Assembly: GCA_012960035.1 (NCBI GenBank)
Contig: DUBZ01000013.1
Coordinates: 107,120-171,119, forward strand
DNA from: Myxococcales bacterium
Lineage (GTDB): Bacteria; Myxococcota_A; UBA9160; UBA4427
DNA: 64,000 bases
Direction: 5' to 3'
How positions within the stretch are numbered: the first letter of the stretch is position 1; every line of letters starts with the position of its first letter. Both the position numbers and the translations under genes were made by a program. Positions 45,501-53,197 of the stretch are shown here, piece after piece. The notes beneath the pieces are model-generated. The model did no database searches. It was not told the origin of the DNA and saw only the letters and a program-made list of their open reading frames with translations.

Positions 45501-46877
45501 GACCCGGGTGCTCCCGAAATCATCATGCGTGAAGTTGTCCGCGGACATCTCGATTGTTCAGGGCCGACGACGACGGTTGAATTGATGCACCGCACGGGCC
45601 TTGCGTCGGTGGACGTCGAGGTCGCGTTCGCCACTCTGGAAAACGAAGGTTTCGCGCTACGGGGCGAGTTCGACGAAGGGCGCGGCGAACAATTTTGTGC
45701 ACGGCGGCTGTTGGTTCGAATTCATCTTGGCACCCAGGAACGGCTGCGGCGAGAAATCGAGCCCGTTAGCGCGCAGGACTACATGCGTTTTTTGTTGCGC
45801 TGGCATCGCGTTACACCGGACACCCGTCGCGAAGGGGCGCGCAGCGTGCTGTCGGTGGTCGAGCAGTTGCAGGGGTTTGAGCTTGCAGCGGGCGCATGGG
45901 AAGATTCGATCCTTCCTTCTCGTTTGAAGGGCTATCGCGCGAGTTGGCTCGACGGTCACTGTATGTCGGGCGAAGTTGCGTGGGGTCGACTCAGCCCCAA
46001 GGTCACTGACCCCGACGCGAAGCCGAGCCGGGGGGGAAGTGCGCCTTCGAAGGCGACTCCAATTGCGTTTCTTCTGCGCGGCGATCTTTCGTGGATGCTG
46101 GCCGCAACGAGAGGTGACGTCGAGCCGAGTGACCCGGGTGCCGGAGCGGCGAGTGAGGTGCTTGAGACTTTGCGCGAACGCGGTGCACTCTTTCACAGTG
46201 AACTGGGTTCGTCTTCCAATCGGCTGCCGGTAGAAATCGAAGAAGGACTTTGGGACCTGGTTACGCGCGGGTTGGTGAGTGCGGACGGCTTTCAAGCCGT
46301 TCGCTCGTTGCTCGGCTCGCGGGATCGCTGGGCGAGGACGGCCTCAAAGCGCCGAGCAAAGCGTGGGCTGCGCCGTGGAACGCGTGGCAGTGCAAGCGCG
46401 GAAGGTCGGTGGTCATTGTTTCCTGGGCCGAACTCCGGCGAGGTGAAAGAGGTCGACTCCGACGAACTTGCTGAAGCCATCGCTGAACAATTGCTCGCGC
46501 GTTACGGCGTCGTGTTTCGAGATCTGGTTGCGCGGGAAACACTTGCGGTCCCGTGGCGGGAGATCGCCTGGGCGTTCCGCCGCATGGAGGCACGCGGCAG
46601 CATTCGCGGCGGTAGGTTCGTGAGCGGGTTCGTTGGAGAGCAATACGCGCTTCCGGGAGCGGTCGATGCGCTTCGTCGAACGCGCAAGATAGAACGCAAC
46701 GGAGAGGTTGTGCGACTGTCGGCCTGTGACCCGCTGAACCTGGTTGGCATCATTACACCCGGTCCGCGCGTCCCCGCGGTACGCGGCGGCGAGGTGGTCT
46801 TTCTAGACGGTCTGCCCGCGACGGAAGGTGTCGTTGCAACAGCAGCGAACAACGGTCAGGGAACACTCCCGTATTAG
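42543..46877 (+). CDS. lhr: Lhr-type ATP-dependent helicase
   Basis: Large (1444 residues) superfamily-2 helicase. Motif I is APTGSGKT, motif II is DEIH, motif III is SATQRP, with PLKALGVD and later LELGIDIG and QRVGRSGH for motifs V and VI. A DEAD/H-associated domain and the long C-terminal Lhr region follow, typical of Lhr proteins implicated in DNA repair. A TTG at 42543 and an ATG at 42555 are both possible starts. Length is close to the usual 1450-1550. Confidence 0.88.
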   Translation: MARPMSMPATHPVLEAFHPAVRTWFERKFPEGPTEPQAAGWPAIARNVDTLIAAPTGSGKTLSAFMVCIDRLYREAEGFRLGEADRDGTQVVYVSPLKALGVDIKKNLDEPLAEIATIAKELGSAAPDIRVGVRSGDTPASQRASMLKRPPQLLITTPESLYLMITAERSREILRGVHTVIVDEIHAVARDKRGSHLALSLERLAALCDTRPTRIGLSATQRPIETISRLLVGAGAERSNADLSPACQVVDCGHQRTLDLAVGLPESDLEAVASGEQMGEVLDQIANLVGQHTTTLVFVNTRRLAERLAHLLVDRLPAESVAAHHGSLSKDRRHRVETRLRAGDLKVLVATASLELGIDIGPVDLVCQIGSPRAIGTFLQRVGRSGHSRGGTPKGRLYPMTRDELVECAGLLRAVVAGRLDAILPPVAPIDILAQHIVAACGAEEWKEDALFELLIKASPFKDVTREQYDELIAMLSDGVVTARGRRGAYLHRDQVNGVIKGRRGARLAALTSGGAIPDRADYRVIMDPDETFIGTVDEDWAIESMAGDIFLLGSTSWRIRRVEAGVVRVTNAEGAPPTIPFWFGEAPARTEELSDEVSSLRQEFSLWLERNDPDGGRGWLREACCLDENAADQIARYLTVGRTNLGVLPTRKQMVIERFFDDTGGMQLVVHSPLGGRINRGLGLALRKKFCVNFDFELQAAASDDAIVLSLGPQHSFPLEDVPKFLHPNSVEEALSQAVLTSPMFTARWRWNLNRALLVLRFQGGRRNPPPIQRMQADDWMAALFPSLAACADNLDAGPIEIPKHPMVRQTLYDCLHEAMDLPGVIEVVKGLRSGDVKVHCVDTTEPSVLSHEILNSRPYTFLDDAPLEERRTRAVKMRRGLPVEARELGRLSPDAIAQVREEAHPMPRNPDEVHDWLLSLGVARPEPGWREDFEALTQMGRAYTVRVGDTRLWCAAERRRAAEVIFPGALFEPSTALPEAMATHDPGAPEIIMREVVRGHLDCSGPTTTVELMHRTGLASVDVEVAFATLENEGFALRGEFDEGRGEQFCARRLLVRIHLGTQERLRREIEPVSAQDYMRFLLRWHRVTPDTRREGARSVLSVVEQLQGFELAAGAWEDSILPSRLKGYRASWLDGHCMSGEVAWGRLSPKVTDPDAKPSRGGSAPSKATPIAFLLRGDLSWMLAATRGDVEPSDPGAGAASEVLETLRERGALFHSELGSSSNRLPVEIEEGLWDLVTRGLVSADGFQAVRSLLGSRDRWARTASKRRAKRGLRRGTRGSASAEGRWSLFPGPNSGEVKEVDSDELAEAIAEQLLARYGVVFRDLVARETLAVPWREIAWAFRRMEARGSIRGGRFVSGFVGEQYALPGAVDALRRTRKIERNGEVVRLSACDPLNLVGIITPGPRVPAVRGGEVVFLDGLPATEGVVATAANNGQGTLPY

Positions 46878-46955
46878 TCGGCCGCATGTCGGGTTTGTGA
46901 CGCCGTCCGCAATCGCTCATAATTACTCGCCCTAACTCTCGAGGCGATTTTTCAA

Positions 46956-47810
46956 TTGAGCGATCAGAGCGCAACCACGAACGATCTTTCACCGAGCTAC
47001 CCCCCTACACCGCACATCCTGCGCGATCTCGGCATTGTGTTCGAGATGCAGGCACTCGACTGTCGGGCGAGCCTCGAAGTCGTGCCGCATCTTTGCTCGA
47101 ACGTCTCGGGTGTGCGAGCCGGTACGCTGGGGATGTTGATCGATGTCGCAGCGGGGGCGTACGCGACCCGAGCCGTGGCGCCGAATTGGGTCGCGACCTG
47201 CGACATGGTTGTGAATCAGTTCGCTGCGCCACATGCGGGTGTGATTGCGGCGTGTCCTCGTTTATTACGTCACGGAAAGTCAACCATCGTGGTCGAAGTT
47301 GATGTCACGAGCGAGTCGCAACCCGATGGGTTGATCGGGATGGGGACGGTGACGTTTTCGATTCTTGAATCGCGCAGCGAATTCCAGCGCACGGATCCAA
47401 GTGAAGACTCTATGCGGAGCGAATTCGCGGTCGAGGGCTCGGGGCTTGTGCAACCCGTGCTCGATCGCATTGGCGCATCCGTTGTCGACGAGTGCGCAGG
47501 CGAAGTTGAGTTGGCGCTGTCGCCCTATGTGGGGAACACACTGGGAGCACTACAAGGCGGTGTGCTCACGATGCTGCTCGACTATTCGGCGGAGTGTGCG
47601 GGACGTTCGGTTGGTGAGCGCGACTGGGTCACGCATGATTTGATCGTTCATTTCCTATCTCTGGGCAAGGCAGGGCCGTTGCGGAGCCATGCACGAATCC
47701 TCAAAACATCGTCGCATGGCGCCAAGCTACGCGTCGAAGTTCACGACAAGGGTAAGGACAACCGGCTCGTGAGTGTGGCCACTGCGGACGTTGGACCTGC
47801 GCCGGCGTAG
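46956..47810 (+). CDS. Double-hotdog acyl-CoA thioesterase-like protein
   Basis: 284 residues carrying two PaaI-type hotdog folds: residues about 20-140 (GTLGMLIDVAAG in the helix region) and 155-280 (LGALQGGVLTMLLDYSAECAG). In PaaI-like proteins this central helix carries the catalytic Asp/Gln. Fused tandem domains likely form an intramolecular dimer hydrolysing acyl-CoA. TTG start with GAGGCG about nine bases upstream. It may be a partner of the enoyl-CoA hydratase and TesB genes in acyl-CoA turnover (inference). Confidence 0.72.
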   Translation: MSDQSATTNDLSPSYPPTPHILRDLGIVFEMQALDCRASLEVVPHLCSNVSGVRAGTLGMLIDVAAGAYATRAVAPNWVATCDMVVNQFAAPHAGVIAACPRLLRHGKSTIVVEVDVTSESQPDGLIGMGTVTFSILESRSEFQRTDPSEDSMRSEFAVEGSGLVQPVLDRIGASVVDECAGEVELALSPYVGNTLGALQGGVLTMLLDYSAECAGRSVGERDWVTHDLIVHFLSLGKAGPLRSHARILKTSSHGAKLRVEVHDKGKDNRLVSVATADVGPAPA

Positions 47811-47920
47811 TCGATAAAAGTTCAAAGGCCGCAACGGTCAATTGGGTGCGCGCTGCGGGGGCCTGACCAAAATTGGCTTACTATTGGCGAACTTACGCTG
47901 CCACGATCCAGCGCAGCGCT

Positions 47921-48000
47921 AGGCGTCGGCGCGACAGAAGGCGCACGCGCTTCAGAATCAGCGCAAAGCTTCCGATAGGTTCCAATGTCGTTGCAGCTCA
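47921..48000. repeat. Diverged relative of the 83-bp repeat, copy 3
   Basis: The first 30 bases (47921-47950) match the start of the 83-bp repeat at 27 positions, including CAGAAGGCGCACGCGC. A TCCAATG-C/T-CG-C/T-TG block recurs further on, at different spacing and with an insertion. It lies between the thioesterase and the next hypothetical gene, both on the plus strand, and is not at a stop codon. Confidence 0.6.
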
Positions 48001-48068
48001 AGAACGGCTTCCCCCCAAACGTTTTGTCTGACTCTTAACGCCATCTGCTCGAGTTTTTTAGGGAATCC

Positions 48069-48488
48069 ATGGAAGCCACATTTTTTATCGCCAAACAACA
48101 ACAAGCATTGGGCGTTCGGCACTTCGACGACCTTCCGGTTGATCCAGTCGCCGAGCCGCTGTGTATTCCTTCCACCAAAACACTCGCCGCGCTTGCGACC
48201 GTCGTGTTGGGACAGGAGCAGGGGGCAATGCAGCCGCTACGCGATGCAACCTGCCAGTCGTTTCCGATTTTCTCGTTTGAGCCGGCCGTGGTTCGCACCA
48301 TCGGACGTTACTCGGAAGACGAAATCGACAATGTCGCAGAACTCTGGCTTGAGACCGGAGCGTGGGACGACGGCGACGCTGATGCCTACGAGCTGAGTAC
48401 CTTCTTGACGGAACTCCAAGAAGGCATCGGCACGATTCGCAATATTGGCGAGCGCCTCTACATCCTGCTGGAAGAAAAGGCGTACTAA
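48069..48488 (+). CDS. Hypothetical protein
   Basis: 139 residues, acidic, no membrane helix and no recognised motif. ATG is preceded by AGGGAA at a good distance, and codon use looks normal. Distinct features are an early QQQALGVRHFDDL, a proline-rich stretch and a C-terminal helical part with DDGDADAYELSTFL. Cytosolic by appearance; function unknown. It stands between the repeat relative and the enoyl-CoA hydratase gene. Confidence 0.6.
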   Translation: MEATFFIAKQQQALGVRHFDDLPVDPVAEPLCIPSTKTLAALATVVLGQEQGAMQPLRDATCQSFPIFSFEPAVVRTIGRYSEDEIDNVAELWLETGAWDDGDADAYELSTFLTELQEGIGTIRNIGERLYILLEEKAY

Positions 48489-48514
48489 AGGCAGCGCGAC
48501 GCGGTAGCCTGGAA

Positions 48515-49300
48515 TTAGGACTTGGACGAACCAGGCATAGCGAACTTTGCCCCGGCGTCTTTGCTTGTCATGCCGCGTTGCAACATGTCGCCATCGGTTT
48601 CACTGGCGTCACCTAGTGCGTCCGCACGGGCATACGCGCGAAGCTGAGTCTTTGTCATGTAGACCGCGAGCTCGGGCTTCTGCAGTAGCTTCTCTACGAG
48701 TGCGTCGACTTCGTTGTCGAGGTCTTCGGCAGCCGCGACACGGTGCACCATTCCCCAGTCGTGCGCGGTGGACGCTGTGATGTCTTCGCACAGCAACAAG
48801 ATTTCGCGCGTGCGGGCGGCACCGATTTCGTGAATCAAACGGGACGTTGCGCCCCAGGTGAGTGGAATGCCCAGCTCGACTTCCGGAACGCGCATCAGGG
48901 CGTCTTCCGCGGCGACGCGAAAATCACAAGCCATCGAAAAACAGCATCCGCCGCCAACAGCGTGTCCATGGATGCGAGCCACGGTGACGACATCGCAATT
49001 TTCAATCGCTTGGCAGGCACGACGACCGAGTTGATCTAGCCAACGTCGTTCGCGGTCGGTTCGCGGTGATGGAACCTGTTGGTCGGGTTCGGGGGGCTTG
49101 CGGTCGGCGCCCGCGCAAAAAGTTCGGCCGCGACCGCCGAGGACAACCACCTTGGTCTCGAAGTCGGTTTCGAGGGAAAGGAAAAGGTCGCCGACTTCTT
49201 GGAGCATCATGCTCGAAATGGCGTTCAAGCGTTGCGGGCGGTTGAGCCAGACTCGAAGTACCGGCCCTTCGCGTTCGACTTCAAGGCTTCGGAAGTTCAT
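48515..49300 (-). CDS. Enoyl-CoA hydratase/isomerase family protein
   Basis: Crotonase-fold enzyme of 261 residues acting on 2-enoyl-CoA in beta-oxidation or related steps. RGRTFCAGADR supplies the first oxyanion-hole strand, and IHGHAVGGGCCFSMACDFRVAAEDA the second. VPEVELGIPL follows, with Glu in the catalytic region. Its C-terminus (DMLQRGMTSKDAGAKFAMPG) is an alpha-helical trimerisation tail. ATG at 49300 begins MNFRSLEVEREG, the normal family start; longer upstream codons overlap the small PEP-CTERM-like gene in another frame. Confidence 0.82.
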   Translation of the reverse strand: MNFRSLEVEREGPVLRVWLNRPQRLNAISSMMLQEVGDLFLSLETDFETKVVVLGGRGRTFCAGADRKPPEPDQQVPSPRTDRERRWLDQLGRRACQAIENCDVVTVARIHGHAVGGGCCFSMACDFRVAAEDALMRVPEVELGIPLTWGATSRLIHEIGAARTREILLLCEDITASTAHDWGMVHRVAAAEDLDNEVDALVEKLLQKPELAVYMTKTQLRAYARADALGDASETDGDMLQRGMTSKDAGAKFAMPGSSKS

Positions 49301-49380
49301 GACACGAGCGGGTGTGGAACATGGAAGGGGAAGGTCGAAGTAGTCATGCGCGCAGCTCCCGGTAAATTGGAAGCAAAATC

Positions 49381-49584
49381 CTACTGGTTGCGCGTCTTCT
49401 TGCGACGCACGGTGGCGACAACGAGGAAGGCCGCGACGACCATGGTGGCGGTCGAAGGCTCTGTGGCGTGGCGCACGACGGTGCTGACTTCCTGGCTCGG
49501 TAGTGCCGCTGCACTGCTCGCAGTTGCGAGGGCCGCGAGAACGAACAAAATAACTTGAAACCACTTTCGACCGTCAATTTGCAT
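49381..49584 (-). CDS. Tiny PEP-CTERM-like exported protein
   Basis: 67 residues. An N-terminal signal peptide (KWFQVILFVLAALATASSAAA) is followed by only about 15 residues, then TEPST, a hydrophobic segment (ATMVVAAFLVVATV) and RRKKTRNQ. This tripartite tail matches the PEP-CTERM sorting signal, which exosortase cleaves. The protein is therefore almost only export and sorting signals. GGAG lies nine bases before the ATG. It could be a very small surface protein, a bait or a deletion remnant of a larger one. No exosortase (EpsH/XrtA) is in the window. Confidence 0.6.
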   Translation of the reverse strand: MQIDGRKWFQVILFVLAALATASSAAALPSQEVSTVVRHATEPSTATMVVAAFLVVATVRRKKTRNQ

Positions 49585-49808
49585 TTGCCTACTCCAGGAA
49601 ATTTGTGCTCTAAAGATAATCGCTCATTTGCTGCCGAAATGAAGCAAGAATGTTGAATTGAAATGCGAGAAAACGAAAATAGGGAATTCGATCGATGAGC
49701 CATGGGGGAGTTTCCGGCGCGAGCCGCTTAGACCGTGGGGTTGGGGCTTCAGAAGAACCTTGGAAGAGCCATTTTCACTCAAAAACGGAGCTTGAGAGAG
49801 TCGTGCAC

Positions 49809-50228
49809 TCACATGCGTCTGACTACGCGGTCCAATCCAAAGCGACCACTCCCCATCCCGGCGAATGCGAGGGATGCTGCGCCGTACAAGAACGCAAGCT
49901 CGCGCTCCCGGAAACTGTCGCCCGCGTGATGGCCGAACAACGCGACCGTCATCGTAATCGCGAGCGTCAAAGCAGCGGGGCGCGTCATCAAGCCCGCTGC
50001 GAGAAGGAGGCCACCAACGAACTCGCTCATGCCCGCGGCCCATGCGAAGAGTTCGGGCGCTGGGAAGCCGAGCGAAGCAACGATCTTGGTGAAGCCGGCG
50101 GGCGGCGGAAGTTTGGCGAGCCCGTGCCCGAATGCAATCGAGATCCCGACCACGACCCGAAGGATCGCGAGGCCGGCGTTCGCCAATGCCGATCCCGAAG
50201 TCTCTCCTCCGAAAAGAAACTGCTTCAA
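49809..50228 (-). CDS. DoxX family membrane protein
   Basis: About 139 residues with four membrane helices. Typical DoxX features are ILRVVVGISIAFGHGLAK and the SEFVGGLLLAAGLMTRPAAL stretch. TTG at 50228, four bases after the apt stop, gives a normal start. DoxX proteins are linked to sulphur oxidation or redox stress in some bacteria, but the molecular role here is unknown. Likely the last gene of the mtnP-apt-doxX operon. Confidence 0.72.
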   Translation of the reverse strand: MKQFLFGGETSGSALANAGLAILRVVVGISIAFGHGLAKLPPPAGFTKIVASLGFPAPELFAWAAGMSEFVGGLLLAAGLMTRPAALTLAITMTVALFGHHAGDSFRERELAFLYGAASLAFAGMGSGRFGLDRVVRRM

Positions 50229-50232
50229 GGTC

Positions 50233-50778
50233 CTAACCCCCTTCGAATTCACACAGCGCGAAGCAATCAAGGCCCATATCGCGCAAGCGCTTCATTCCGC
50301 CAAGGTCCGGTAGGTCGATGACGAAACCGCATCTACTGAGGGTGGCTCCGGTCTGCTGAATCAGCTTCGAAGCGGCCTCCGCCGTGCCACCGGTTGCGAT
50401 CAAGTCGTCGACCAAGAGCACCTTGTCATCATTGGTGAGGGCACCGTCGTGAAGCTGTAGTTCGTCTTCTCCGTACTCGAGCTTGTACGCCATGCTGATG
50501 ACCTTGCCGGGGAGTTTGCCCGGCTTGCGCAAGGGAATGAAACCAAGGCCCAGCTTGTACGCGACCGCAGTGCCAAAGATAAACCCGCGTGCTTCGATGC
50601 CCGCGATACAGGTGATGCCTTGTCCTTGAACCTTCTCTGCAATTTCATCGACGGTTCGTGCAAGACCTTCTGGGTTCCCGAGCAGCGTCGTGATGTCGCG
50701 GTATTGGATGCCCGGCTTAGGAAAATTGGGGATCGTTCGGATGTAGTCGGCGAGTTGCAAGGGCGTGTTCTCCTTCAT
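50233..50778 (-). CDS. apt: Adenine phosphoribosyltransferase
   Basis: Converts adenine and PRPP to AMP. The PRPP-binding loop is VLLVDDLIATGGTA (family VDDLLATGGT). AGIEARGFIFG and LPGKVISMAYKLEYG are further family segments. ATG at 50778 gives a protein of about 181 residues, the usual size. It follows the mtnP gene with only a four-base gap, so adenine released by methylthioadenosine phosphorolysis can be recycled directly. Confidence 0.9.
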   Translation of the reverse strand: MKENTPLQLADYIRTIPNFPKPGIQYRDITTLLGNPEGLARTVDEIAEKVQGQGITCIAGIEARGFIFGTAVAYKLGLGFIPLRKPGKLPGKVISMAYKLEYGEDELQLHDGALTNDDKVLLVDDLIATGGTAEAASKLIQQTGATLSRCGFVIDLPDLGGMKRLRDMGLDCFALCEFEGG

Positions 50779-50782
50779 CGAT

Positions 50783-51655
50783 TCAAGATTGTAGGACGCG
50801 CCCGGCGACGGCGTCCAACATGCGCACAACTTTGGGGTCGCGGGAATCGGGGCCCGTGATAATCGCGTCATCGAGCACGCGATGACATCCAGCAGGGCAG
50901 GGCCGATCAAACTTGCTGACACTCGGCGTCACCTGCTTTACAAGGCTCCGAGCGTTGTCCGCGTTTTCTAGCAAAACCCGGACGATGTCGGCAACTTGTA
51001 CGTCGTCATGGTCGGGATGCCAGCAGTCGTAGTCGGTCACCATTCCCACACTCGCGTAACAGATCTCCGCTTCTCGGGCGAGGTAGGCCTCGGGTAGGTT
51101 CGTCATCCCGATCACGTCGGCACCCCAACTCTTGTAGAGCTTCGATTCGGCGAGACTCGAAAACTGAGGCCCCTCCATCGCGACATAAGTTCCTCCGCGG
51201 ACGGTGTTGAGGTCGAGATGTTGTGCCGCTGCGTAGGCCGTGTCTGCGAGTCGGGAGCAGGTCGGGTGTGCCATCGATACGTGGGCGACGACCCCCGTTT
51301 CGAAGAACGATTGCGATCGCGCGCGCGTTCGATCAATGAACTGGTCGATCACGACAAAGGTGCCTGGTGCCAATTCTTCTTTAAAGGATCCGACTGCGCT
51401 GAGAGACAGCAATTCGGTAACACCGGCCCGCTTGAGTGCGTCGATGTTGGCCCGGTAGTTGATCGCGCTTGGCGAAAGGGTGTGGCCTCTGCCGTGGCGC
51501 GGAAGAAATACGAGCCGTTGGCCGCCTAGCTCGCCAAATAGGATTTCGTCCGACGGGTCTCCAAACGGCGACTTCACTTGCTGCCATTCGACATGCTCGA
51601 GACCTTCGATCTCGTAGACCCCGCTGCCACCGATGATTCCCAAAACGGACGTCAT
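50783..51655 (-). CDS. mtnP: S-methyl-5'-thioadenosine phosphorylase
   Basis: Trimeric purine nucleoside phosphorylase-like enzyme, 290 residues. GIIGGSGVYEIEGL starts it; RHGRGHTLSPSAINYRAN is the phosphate- and substrate-binding stretch; AMEGPQFSS and MTNLPEAYLAREAEICYA favour MTAP over plain PNP, and DYDCWH follows. It splits MTA, a polyamine and methionine salvage by-product, into adenine and methylthioribose-1-phosphate. The downstream apt gene fits this adenine salvage. With agmatine deiminase elsewhere in the window, polyamine metabolism is plausible (inference). Confidence 0.9.
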   Translation of the reverse strand: MTSVLGIIGGSGVYEIEGLEHVEWQQVKSPFGDPSDEILFGELGGQRLVFLPRHGRGHTLSPSAINYRANIDALKRAGVTELLSLSAVGSFKEELAPGTFVVIDQFIDRTRARSQSFFETGVVAHVSMAHPTCSRLADTAYAAAQHLDLNTVRGGTYVAMEGPQFSSLAESKLYKSWGADVIGMTNLPEAYLAREAEICYASVGMVTDYDCWHPDHDDVQVADIVRVLLENADNARSLVKQVTPSVSKFDRPCPAGCHRVLDDAIITGPDSRDPKVVRMLDAVAGRVLQS

Positions 51656-51799
51656 GCCTTACTCCGGTTCCTCGTTACGTTCGTTCATGATCAAGGGAAT
51701 TCCGTCCCTTCAACCCGACCGCGTGCGCTCTGCGGCGGCCGCCATGGTATCGCTCCGCGAGCGCGGCGAAACGGGGCCTGGGTTGATAGGCGAGCTGAA

Positions 51800-52660
51800 T
51801 TAGGGAGCGCGATAGAAAAGCGCGTGTGCACGCCCGCGGACACGCTCGGCCCGAACACGAGCATTGAGTTGGCTTCGAAGTTCGGCGTCGTGGCCCACGT
51901 ACCCGTCCATAAATGCGCGACCGACCGATTGTGAAAGCGCGTTCGTGTAGCCGCGTTTGATCAGCGACCGGCGCAGCCGCATAATTTCTTGCATGCGCCT
52001 ACCCGCAGAGATTTCGTCGGTAATTCGCGCGCGGTCGAGATCAATGATCGTGACCTCGGGCTTGGGCGTACCGCCGCCGATCAGAAGGTTCTTGATGTGA
52101 AGGTCAGCGTGCCAGCCACCAAGCTCGTGAAAGTCTCGAATTGCGACGCCCGCAGCGACTGCGGCACGTTCGAGTGTATTGAGATTCGGACCGGTATCGA
52201 GGAAGGCTGCGCCGTCACGAGCGTCTTCAATGTGAACGGTGGCGTAGGACGCCTCCCAAAAAAATCCGGTACGACGCCCCACAACGAAAGCGGGGACTGC
52301 GACTGGCGCTCCCCGCTTCCGGAGTGCTGCGTTGACGCGAAGCTCCTGTAGCGGCCGGTCAAGACCTGCGAAGCGCTTGCCGGTGATCGGCGCGAGAACT
52401 CCTCCGTGGCACAGCGGTCGGAGTTGAAAACGTACGTCGTGTCCCGGCAGTTGAATGATTGTGTTGCGTGCTCGTCCGACTGACTTGCTGTCCGACTTGC
52501 CGAGGGCCTCGGCGCTGCTGCATTGCGCGAAGTTGACCGCGTCCGCGAGCAGTCTAAAGCCGTCTGTGAACGGGTCACTCACAACGACGCGCCATGGGCC
52601 CACTTCCAATTCTTTGAAGCCGTCGCAAAAAGCGCCATCTTGAGCATGCCGGTCTGTCAT
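51800..52660 (-). CDS. kdkA: Kdo kinase-family lipopolysaccharide kinase
   Basis: 286-residue protein-kinase-like fold enzyme phosphorylating a Kdo residue of the LPS inner core in characterised members. CHGGVLAP matches the family's RHGG region, and the catalytic core is HELGGWHADLHIKNLLI (HxDLHxxN) followed by IIDLDRAR (DxDR). The early Arg/Leu-rich stretch is typical. Assignment to Kdo rather than another sugar is not proven by sequence. LPS heptosyltransferases lie downstream on the other strand. Confidence 0.75.
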   Translation of the reverse strand: MTDRHAQDGAFCDGFKELEVGPWRVVVSDPFTDGFRLLADAVNFAQCSSAEALGKSDSKSVGRARNTIIQLPGHDVRFQLRPLCHGGVLAPITGKRFAGLDRPLQELRVNAALRKRGAPVAVPAFVVGRRTGFFWEASYATVHIEDARDGAAFLDTGPNLNTLERAAVAAGVAIRDFHELGGWHADLHIKNLLIGGGTPKPEVTIIDLDRARITDEISAGRRMQEIMRLRRSLIKRGYTNALSQSVGRAFMDGYVGHDAELRSQLNARVRAERVRGRAHALFYRAP

Positions 52661-53197
52661 CGAATTCGCATTGTCCTCACGCCGCTCCTCGACTCACGCT
52701 GCGCACGCCTAAAGGGTAGCCGACGCGATCCCGGCAAGCGTTGACCACGGAGCAGCACGATCTGTCTCGTCGCGCTTCACAGCGGTGCTTGTGCGCCGCT
52801 TTCTCGTTATCGATCCGCGATTTTGTCGACTAACAGGCTGCGGAAGAACCCCTCCCGTCGCATCGCACGCGTCTTTGCGTCGATCACGGCGTTGCGAAAC
52901 CTTGCTGTGTGCCCGCACAGCCGCGGCTTCACGCCTTGCGTTCGTCGAAAAGCCGTGCACGCTGCTCGGTCCGGATTTTTTGCGCAGCCGGCTAGAGGCC
53001 GGGAAGAACCTGGACCGCGATGCCCTCTCGCTTGCCCCACGCGAGCAATACAACGAAACTACTTGGGGCGGACTTCGGTTCGTGCAAGGTACCCTCTCCC
53101 CTTCATCTCGTTCTAGAGGTCCCCTATCTCTCACTGTCAGAATCCACTCGCCGCACCGCCCCGTGCGAACCGTATCCTTGTCATTCGACTGGGTGCG
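52661..53197. other. Intergenic region with a MITE-like element
   Basis: About 540 bases between the Kdo kinase gene (minus) and the heptosyltransferase gene (plus). It holds the inverted-repeat element at 52830-52995, the presumed promoters and, next to the heptosyltransferase ATG, a 28-codon in-frame extension that runs back to a TAG at 53114. Confidence 0.6.
52830..52995. mobile_element. MITE-like inverted-repeat element, non-autonomous
   Basis: The left end begins CTAACAGGCTGCGGAAGAA and the right end, read from the other strand, begins CTAGCCGGCTGCGCAAAAAA, matching in 14 of about 19 positions. The body is about 166 bp, GC-rich, and has no gene. Ends with a GGCTGCG core recall small inverted-repeat elements seen in environmental proteobacterial genomes, but I did not compare it with any database. 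Whether it is mobile, or a hairpin/terminator, is open. Confidence 0.55.
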
